The notes beneath the pieces were generated by a model that saw only the letters and a list, made by a program, of their open reading frames with translations, ran no database searches and was not told the DNA's origin. A stretch of DNA of 64,000 bases from Kitasatospora cinereorecta (GTDB lineage: Bacteria > Actinomycetota > Actinomycetes > Streptomycetales > Streptomycetaceae), in NCBI RefSeq assembly GCF_024172095.1, contig NZ_JAMZDX010000004.1, positions 868,001-932,000 on the forward strand. The letters are read 5' to 3'. The position numbers were made by a program, and so were the translations under genes. Below are positions 59,004 through 64,000 of this stretch, piece after piece. The stretch's first letter is position 1, and the number at the start of each line of letters is the position of its first letter.

Positions 59004-60320
59004 ATGCCGGAGCCGACGGTCGACACCCTCATCACTGATCTGGACAGCGACGACACCGCAGTTCGCGTCGCCGCACGGGACGCCCTGCAACAGCGCGGCA
59101 CGGCTGCGGTCGGGCCGCTCGTGACGGCGCTGGCACGACCCGCGAGCGTCCGTGCCTCGGCGATGTACACCGTCACCCTCCAGCGGCTGGGCCGGACCGC
59201 ATTCCAGGCCGTCGTAGCGGCCCTCGCCGCCGAGGCACAGTCCGATGCCCGATCGACGGTGGCCAAGCGTCTGAGCCACGTCCTGCGCGGGTTCGGGCCG
59301 GACCACTTGGCCGACCACGTCGGCGAACTGCACCACGAGTCACCGGCGGTGCGCGCGGCAGTCGCACGGAGCATCGGGGAGTGCGGTCCGGCCGCTCTGC
59401 CATCTGCGGAGCAGCTGGTGCCCCTGCTTGCGGACGCCGACCGGTCGGTGCGTGACAGCGCGGGCCTGGCACTCGTGGCGCTGGGTGCGGACGTTGTCCC
59501 CGTGCTGAGGCAAGTACGCCGCAGCGGCCCCGGTGGCTGCCGACGCGGCGCCCTGGCCACCCTGGCCGAGCTCGTCGACCCCCGTGAACTCGACCCGGCC
59601 GATCTGGCGGCCATCCGCCGGCTGATCGCCGTCAAGCAGCTGGACGACAGCCCGCAGCAGCTCACCGCGTGCTTCCTGGCCTGGATTGCGGTGTCCACCG
59701 GCGACCAGGCGGGCCTGCTCGACCTGCTCGGGCTCAGCGATCCGGAGCCGGCCACGTTCGTCCTCGGCACCGCCGCAACCGACAGTGACAGCCACGATTT
59801 CCGGCACGGGCCGCCCTACCCGCAGTACGCCCGGGTCTTCGTCACCCCGGAACTCGACGGTTGGACTCTCCTCGTCGGACGCTGGTGCAGCCCGATCGAC
59901 GACGAGCGCAGTGACGACGTCGCCCGCGTGTGCCAGGAGCTGAGCGCCCGCTACGGGGCCGCGCAGGCGTACTTCTTCGGGGCCCGGAACGACGGCTCCG
60001 CCTGGCTCGTGGCCGAGGACGGCGTCATCCTCCGCCGTGGCGCCTCCGACTACGAGGATCTGGCAGGCGAGCCGGATTGGGAGATCGGCGAGCCGCTGCC
60101 CTTCGAACGGCAGGAGCGTGATCGGCTGGTCGCCGACGGGGCGGACACCGAGTACGAGTGGGAGTTCGCCCTGATGGAGATGGCTCCGAGCCTGGCCGGC
60201 GCGCTGAGCGTCAATCCGCTCGAGGTGGGGGCCGCCACGTCGGTCGAAGGCCACGGGTTGCTGGCGTTGACGCCGTACGGCGCGGTTCACGGCGTCCCCC
60301 CGGGTGCGCTGCCGATCTGA
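59004..60320 (+). CDS. HEAT-repeat protein with unknown C-terminal domain
   Basis: 438 residues. Residues ~5-225 are HEAT/PBS-type helical repeats (DDTAVRVAARDALQQRG, ESPAVRAAVARSIGECGPAA, ADRSVRDSAGLALVALG). Residues ~270-430 form another domain: YARVFVTPELDGWTLLVGRWC, VCQELSARYGAAQAYFFGARNDGSAWLVAEDG, often seen in actinobacterial putative immunity or regulatory proteins. No catalytic motif seen. ATG 59004 chosen as the first codon of the repeat region. Confidence 0.78.
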   Translation: MPEPTVDTLITDLDSDDTAVRVAARDALQQRGTAAVGPLVTALARPASVRASAMYTVTLQRLGRTAFQAVVAALAAEAQSDARSTVAKRLSHVLRGFGPDHLADHVGELHHESPAVRAAVARSIGECGPAALPSAEQLVPLLADADRSVRDSAGLALVALGADVVPVLRQVRRSGPGGCRRGALATLAELVDPRELDPADLAAIRRLIAVKQLDDSPQQLTACFLAWIAVSTGDQAGLLDLLGLSDPEPATFVLGTAATDSDSHDFRHGPPYPQYARVFVTPELDGWTLLVGRWCSPIDDERSDDVARVCQELSARYGAAQAYFFGARNDGSAWLVAEDGVILRRGASDYEDLAGEPDWEIGEPLPFERQERDRLVADGADTEYEWEFALMEMAPSLAGALSVNPLEVGAATSVEGHGLLALTPYGAVHGVPPGALPI

Positions 60321-60396
60321 CCGCGGGTCGGTAACGGGTCGCGCCCCGCGTCCGGTCGCGGCGGCGCGGGCCGGTGTCGGCTCTAGGATCTGCGGC

Positions 60397-61134
60397 ATGG
60401 CAACACGACTCGTGCAGATCAACATGAAGGCCCACGACGACGCCGCGCTCGGCCGGTTCTGGGCGGAGGCACTCGGCTGGGGCATCGACAGCGAGGCACC
60501 GGGCGTGACCAACCTCGAACCCGTGGGCTTCTCCTACCCCGACCCCGCGGCCGTCTGCATCGACATCGTCGCCCGCCCGGAGCCGAAGACGGTGAAGAAC
60601 CGGGTGCACCTCGATCTGGCCACCACCTCGACCGCCCATCAGGCGGAGTTGGTCGCACGTCTGAAGGATCTCGGCGCGACGCTCGCCGACGTCGGTCAGG
60701 GCGACGTCCCCTGGACGGTGATGGCCGACCCGGAGGGCAACGAGTTCTGCGTCCTGGAGCCCCGCCCGATCTACCGGGAGACCGGGCCGATCGCCGCTGT
60801 GGTGGTCGACTGCGCCGACCCGCGGGGGCTGGCCCGGTTCTGGGACGAGGCGATGGACTGGACGCTGCACGAGGTCGCCGACGACCACGCGACCATGCGG
60901 TCCGCCGCAGGCGTCGGCCCCTACCTGGAGTTCGTCCGCACCCCCGACGCCAAGAACGTGTGGAACCGCGTCCACCTCGACGTCAGGCCCTACCCCGGTG
61001 ACGACATGGCGGCGGAGGAAGCCCGCCTGCGTGCCCTGGGGGCCACCGATCCCGGCATCGACCAGTCGGCGATCTCGTGGACGGTACTGGCCGACCCGGA
61101 AGGCAACGAGTTCTGCCTGCTCACCCCGCGCTGA
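60397..61134 (+). CDS. Two-domain VOC-family protein
   Basis: 245 residues with two similar VOC halves: RLVQINMKAHDDAALGRFWAEALGW...NRVHLDLA...VMADPEGNEFCVLEPRP and IAAVVVDCADPRGLARFWDEAMDW...NRVHLDVRP...VLADPEGNEFCLLTPR. Common actinobacterial glyoxalase-like protein; activity unknown. Confidence 0.9.
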   Translation: MATRLVQINMKAHDDAALGRFWAEALGWGIDSEAPGVTNLEPVGFSYPDPAAVCIDIVARPEPKTVKNRVHLDLATTSTAHQAELVARLKDLGATLADVGQGDVPWTVMADPEGNEFCVLEPRPIYRETGPIAAVVVDCADPRGLARFWDEAMDWTLHEVADDHATMRSAAGVGPYLEFVRTPDAKNVWNRVHLDVRPYPGDDMAAEEARLRALGATDPGIDQSAISWTVLADPEGNEFCLLTPR

Positions 61135-61150
61135 CCGACCTCCACCCCAG

Positions 61151-61179
61151 GCCCCGCCGGGTCGTCGTGCCGGCGGGGC
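61151..61179. terminator. Hairpin after the tandem VOC gene
   Basis: 10-bp perfect stem GCCCCGCCGG/CCGGCGGGGC with 9-nt loop. Confidence 0.7.
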
Positions 61180-61226
61180 GGTGACAGGCTGGAGATACGG
61201 GGCCGAGGCCAGAGAGGTGATCCGTC

Positions 61227-61622
61227 ATGACCGAACACCCACACGTCGCGCTGGTGCGCAAGGGATACGAGGCGTTCTCGCGCGGGGACATGACCACCCT
61301 GTCCGAGCTCCTCGCCAAGGACGTCACCCACCACGTTCCCGGCACCCACATGCTCTCCGGCGACCACAAGGGGCTGAGCGCCGTCCTGGACTACTACCGC
61401 AGGCTCGGCACCGAGACCGCCGGTACCTTCCAGGTCGAACTGCAACGCCTGTTCATCGACGGCCGCGGCCACGTCATGTCCGTCCACCACGTCACCGCCG
61501 CCCGAGGCGGCAAGCAGCTGGACGCCATGGGCGGGATCATGTTCAGGATCGTCGGCGAGAAGGTCACCGACCTGGACGAATGCGTCGAGGACCTGGACGT
61601 CGGCGACGCGTTCTGGAGCTGA
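61227..61622 (+). CDS. SnoaL-like/NTF2-fold protein
   Basis: 131 residues. HVALVRKGYEAFSRGDMTTLSELLAKDVTHHVPGTHMLSGDHKGLSAVLDYYRRLG, then GHVMSVHHVTAARGGKQLD and IMFRIVGEKVTDLDECVED: nuclear-transport-factor-2 fold, SnoaL-like. Possible small-molecule binding or isomerase role. GAGAGG lies 9 bases before ATG. Confidence 0.88.
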   Translation: MTEHPHVALVRKGYEAFSRGDMTTLSELLAKDVTHHVPGTHMLSGDHKGLSAVLDYYRRLGTETAGTFQVELQRLFIDGRGHVMSVHHVTAARGGKQLDAMGGIMFRIVGEKVTDLDECVEDLDVGDAFWS

Positions 61623-61632
61623 TCCGCACACC

Positions 61633-61794
61633 TCACGCACCCGGGTCGTCGTCGACCGGTCCGCCGCCGGACGGCAGCCGCCTTGCCGCCCGGCGGCGGG
61701 CCCGGCTCTCCCGTACGGCCCCTGTTCGGGCCTCCCACCGGCAGCGCAGCAGCACGACGGCCAGGTTGATCAGATCGGACAGCAACTCTCCCAT
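61633..61794 (-). CDS. Possible small basic protein
   Basis: 53 residues (MGELLSDLINLAVVLLRCRW, then an Arg-rich region and a DDDP tail). GGAGG lies only 2 bases before the ATG, closer than normal, so translation is uncertain. Upstream of nothing obvious; lies between SnoaL-like and dehalogenase-like genes. Confidence 0.3.
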   Translation of the reverse strand: MGELLSDLINLAVVLLRCRWEARTGAVRESRARRRAARRLPSGGGPVDDDPGA

Positions 61795-61836
61795 GCCCTC
61801 CCGGCGAGCCAGGCGACGTCAGGCGACGTCAGGTGC

Positions 61837-62697
61837 TCACGGGAACCGTTGCGCGATCGCCGCCACGATCGCTTCCGGAGCCTGTTCCTGAATGAAGTGC
61901 CGTGCGTGCGGCAGCTCGACGACCTCGACGTCGGTGAAGGCGGAGCGCAGGCGCGGAATGCAGGCGTTCGGCCGGAACACCATGTCCCGCATCCCCCACA
62001 CCGCCACGGTGGGCTTGTCGCCGAGCAGGGCGGGTACGTCCCGGGCGAGTCGGTCCAGCAGCGGGCGGGCGGCGCGGATCTGTCCCGGCATCACGGCGAG
62101 TCCGCGCCGGGCTTCGGCGGTGGGCTGCACCCCGCGGTAGTGGTCGGCCTCGGCGGCGGTGAGGTTGCGCCCCAGCTCGGCGAGCAGGACGCGCTCGACG
62201 AGGAAGTTCCGTTCGACGATGCGGCGCTGCATCGGCCGGCTGCTCATGACGGCGCTGAACGCCCGGTTGGCCATCGCGTCGATCGGCCAGAACGCCGTGT
62301 TCCCCAGCACGATCCCCCTCACCCGGTCCGCACGCGAGGTGACCGCTCCCAGGCCGACGGGTCCGCCCCAGTCGTGTCCCATCACCACGAAGCCATCGAG
62401 CTGCAGGTGATCGATCAACTCGCCGACGACCGCGGTGTGCTCGGCGACCGTGTAGCCGAAGCCCGCAGGCCGTTCGGACAGTCCGAAGCCCAGGCAGTCG
62501 ACGGCGACACACCGGTACCGGTCGCGCAGGTCCTGCACGATGCGGCGGTACAGGAAACTCCACGCCGGAGCGCCGTGGCAGAACAGGATCGCCGGTCCGG
62601 TCCCCTCGTCGATGTAGTGGACCCTGCCCGCGGACGACTCGAACCACCGCGACTCGAACGGGTACAGCTCCCTGTCGGGAACGAAATCGACCATCAT
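61837..62697 (-). CDS. Haloalkane-dehalogenase-like alpha/beta hydrolase
   Basis: 286 residues. HYIDEGTGPAILFCHGAPAWSFLYRRI, nucleophile in VVMGHDWGGPVGLGA (Asp followed by Trp, as in haloalkane dehalogenases), cap segment, acid region VWGMRDMVFRP, catalytic His in ELPHARHFIQEQAPE. The HG(x)PxWSFLYR oxyanion motif also matches. Dehalogenase activity is likely but epoxide or ester hydrolase cannot be excluded. GAGGGAGGGGG precedes ATG 62697; ATG 62694 equally possible. Confidence 0.87.
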   Translation of the reverse strand: MMVDFVPDRELYPFESRWFESSAGRVHYIDEGTGPAILFCHGAPAWSFLYRRIVQDLRDRYRCVAVDCLGFGLSERPAGFGYTVAEHTAVVGELIDHLQLDGFVVMGHDWGGPVGLGAVTSRADRVRGIVLGNTAFWPIDAMANRAFSAVMSSRPMQRRIVERNFLVERVLLAELGRNLTAAEADHYRGVQPTAEARRGLAVMPGQIRAARPLLDRLARDVPALLGDKPTVAVWGMRDMVFRPNACIPRLRSAFTDVEVVELPHARHFIQEQAPEAIVAAIAQRFP

Positions 62698-62869
62698 CGG
62701 GCCCCCTCCCTCGAATGCCGGTCTCCATGGTGTCCCCGTCCCGGCAGGCGCGGCAACGAGTCTGATGTCACGTCGGAAGCCGGGTTCGACCGGCACGAGC
62801 GGGCGGAGCGTCTCGGCGCGATCGGACGGTGTACGTCGGCCGGGAGCGCGCAGTAGAGTCCGCCTGAAA

Positions 62870-62880
62870 CTTGCTGCAAG
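62870..62880. promoter_or_regulatory. MalR-like 11-bp palindrome upstream of the DinB gene
   Basis: CTTGC-T-GCAAG, the exact reverse complement of the amylase-upstream site at 38004-38014, followed by TTCTTGCA. It ends 26 bp before the DinB start. Confidence 0.4.
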
Positions 62881-62905
62881 TTCTTGCACGCCGAGAGGTC
62901 CAGCC

Positions 62906-63502
62906 ATGCCCGGATTCGCCCCGCCCGTCGCCGATGAGCGTTCGGCGCTCACCGCCTACCTCGCCCACCAGCGGCGCGCGCTGCAGGTGACCGCGCACGG
63001 GCTGACCGATGCGCAGGCCCGACTGACGCCCTCCGCCGGCGAGTTGAGCATCGGCGGGCTGATCAAGCACGCCGCGCGGTGCGAGACCTTCTGGACCGGC
63101 CTGGTGCTCCAGGAGCAGCGTGGGCCGCAGCGGCAGGCGGACGAGTCGGACGCGGACGAGTTCCGGCTCGGCCCGGACGAGACGCTGGCCGAGGTGCTGG
63201 CCGCGTACGCCGAGGCGGCCGCGCGGACGGACGCGGTGATCGCCGGTATTCCGGACCTGGGGCAGGCCGTTCCGGTGCCGCAGGGTCTTCCGTGGTTTCC
63301 CGCGGAGGTCGGGGCGTGGTCGGTCCGCTGGGTCCTGCTGCATCTGATCGAGGAGACGGCCCGGCACGGCGGCCACGCCGACGTCATCCGCGAGAGCGTG
63401 GACGGCGCGACCCTCTATCCGTTGCTCGCCGCGGCCGAGGCGTGGCCCGACCCGTGGTTCCGGCCGTGGGAACCGGCGTCCGCGAGTGCGGCGGGGCGGT
63501 AG
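62906..63502 (+). CDS. DinB-family (DUF664) protein
   Basis: 198 residues, four-helix bundle of the DinB/MST type. ALTAYLAHQRRALQVTAHGLTDAQARLTPSAGELSIGGLIKHAARCETFWTG supplies the first His ligand, LLHLIEETARHGGHADVIRE the second and third. Metal-dependent; family includes mycothiol/bacillithiol-linked transferases. GAGAGG precedes ATG 62906. Confidence 0.9.
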   Translation: MPGFAPPVADERSALTAYLAHQRRALQVTAHGLTDAQARLTPSAGELSIGGLIKHAARCETFWTGLVLQEQRGPQRQADESDADEFRLGPDETLAEVLAAYAEAAARTDAVIAGIPDLGQAVPVPQGLPWFPAEVGAWSVRWVLLHLIEETARHGGHADVIRESVDGATLYPLLAAAEAWPDPWFRPWEPASASAAGR

Positions 63503-63610
63503 CCACAGCCCCCGGCTGACGGGGGGTCGGCCCGGGCGCCGGGCGGGGCCGGTGCTCGCGTGCTGAGACGCGGCTCCTGCGGCCGCGCCCGCTGATCTAC
63601 GCTCCCGGGC

Positions 63611-63913
63611 ATGTCACAGCCGATACGCCTGCACATCCTGATCACCACCCTGCCGGGCCGCGGCCGGGAGCAGGTGGACGCCTTCGAGCGGCTCGCGCCG
63701 CTCGTGCGGGCCGAGGACGGGTGCCTGCAGTACGACCTGCACCGGGTGGTGGGCGATCCGGACCGGTTCGTCCTCGTCGAGCGCTGGGCGTCGCGGGCGG
63801 CGTTGGCCGCTCACGACGTCACGGCGCACATGGTCGCCGCCGATGCCGCCAACCGGGCGTTCAGGGCGGGGCCGGCGCAGGTGGTCGAGCTCGGCGCCGA
63901 GCCGTTGGCGTGA
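63611..63913 (+). CDS. Putative quinol monooxygenase (ABM-domain)
   Basis: 100 residues, YgiN-like antibiotic-biosynthesis-monooxygenase fold: IRLHILITTLPGRGREQVDAFERLAPLVRAEDGCLQYDLHRVVGDPDRFVLVERWASRAALAAH (in parts), VVELGAEPLA end. Dimeric small oxygenase or quinone-binding protein. Confidence 0.87.
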   Translation: MSQPIRLHILITTLPGRGREQVDAFERLAPLVRAEDGCLQYDLHRVVGDPDRFVLVERWASRAALAAHDVTAHMVAADAANRAFRAGPAQVVELGAEPLA

Positions 63914-64000
63914 ACCGCCACGGCGCTCCCGGTGGTACCGCGGTACTACGCACCGGTCGGTGATCATCCCGGGGTACCGCGGTCCGGGCGGCCCGCGGAT

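Noticed and set aside
62630..62670. tRNA-like GACTCGAACC/GACTCGAAC sequences
   Set aside because: They lie inside the dehalogenase-like coding region and no cloverleaf can be drawn around them.
63920..64000. GGTACCGCGG repeats at the window end
   Set aside because: Two short copies only and cut by the window edge; not enough to call an element.

Overview
The window is very G+C-rich actinobacterial DNA. Strong third-position G/C bias, frequent GTG starts, AGGAG-type ribosome sites, Tat/lipoprotein secretion signals, and families such as DUF4193, GPP34, DUF6529 and MreB-like paralogs fit a Streptomycetaceae chromosome (Streptomyces or Kitasatospora; the sequence alone does not separate them). 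There are no rRNA genes, recognisable tRNA genes, CRISPR arrays, prophage or large biosynthetic cluster. It reads as accessory chromosome: many short divergent regulator/target pairs, small detoxification enzymes and secreted hydrolases.

Layout. 0-4 kb: GT87-like membrane mannosyltransferase, a membrane-anchored molybdopterin oxidoreductase with a partner membrane protein, and MTA phosphorylase. 4-8.5 kb: TetR divergent from acyl-CoA dehydrogenase plus HSD10-type SDR (acyl-CoA catabolism), then a CPA1 antiporter. 8.5-16 kb: alpha/beta hydrolase divergent from its TetR with two operator palindromes, an MreB/actin-like protein, two transferases, and a DUF4267-DUF2568 operon divergent from MarR. 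16-24 kb: secreted HNH-like protein, COG4315 lipoprotein plus DUF6529, SMI1/KNR4 protein, PPOX protein, RNA ligase-like protein, and MBL hydrolase divergent from MarR. 24-31 kb: DUF1203, GPP34, a second antiporter, and two translationally coupled tripeptidyl-aminopeptidase-like secreted hydrolases. 31-34 kb: a MarR-PDZ fusion coupled to a TMEM175-type channel, divergent from a DJ-1/PfpI protein and an F420/NADP reductase-like protein. 34.4-35.8 kb: an IS256-family element with 8-bp target duplication, inserted exactly at the stop codon of a second HNH-like lipoprotein. 36.5-48 kb: methyltransferase, secreted alpha-amylase, dual-specificity-type phosphatase, an L7/L12-CTD fusion, GNAT, TetR, small membrane proteins, DUF4193. 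48-54 kb: bacilliredoxin variant, epoxide hydrolase, a frameshifted and an intact VOC protein, rhodanese-GNAT pair, polyprenyl diphosphate synthase, TolB-like lipoprotein. 54.7-58.2 kb: a tightly coupled five-gene operon (DoxX-like, DUF3419/BtaA-like, DUF2071, membrane methyltransferase, membrane protein). 58.4-64 kb: HEAT-repeat protein, tandem VOC, SnoaL-like, haloalkane-dehalogenase-like, DinB, and a monooxygenase-fold protein.

How parts work together. The clearest logic is local: regulator and target share one intergenic operator (4.7, 10.1, 14.9, 24.2 and 32.7 kb). The two most system-like loci are the DUF3419-DUF2071-methyltransferase operon (54.8-58.2 kb), which I read as a candidate membrane-lipid head-group pathway, and the MarR-PDZ/TMEM175/DJ-1/reductase locus (31.1-34.2 kb), a candidate stress-response switch with an unusual regulator architecture.

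Caution on sequence quality: three reading-frame breaks (35.59, 42.44 and 50.41 kb) all fall in G/C-only runs, two of them in GGCCGGCC repeats, so consensus errors are a live alternative to true pseudogenes.
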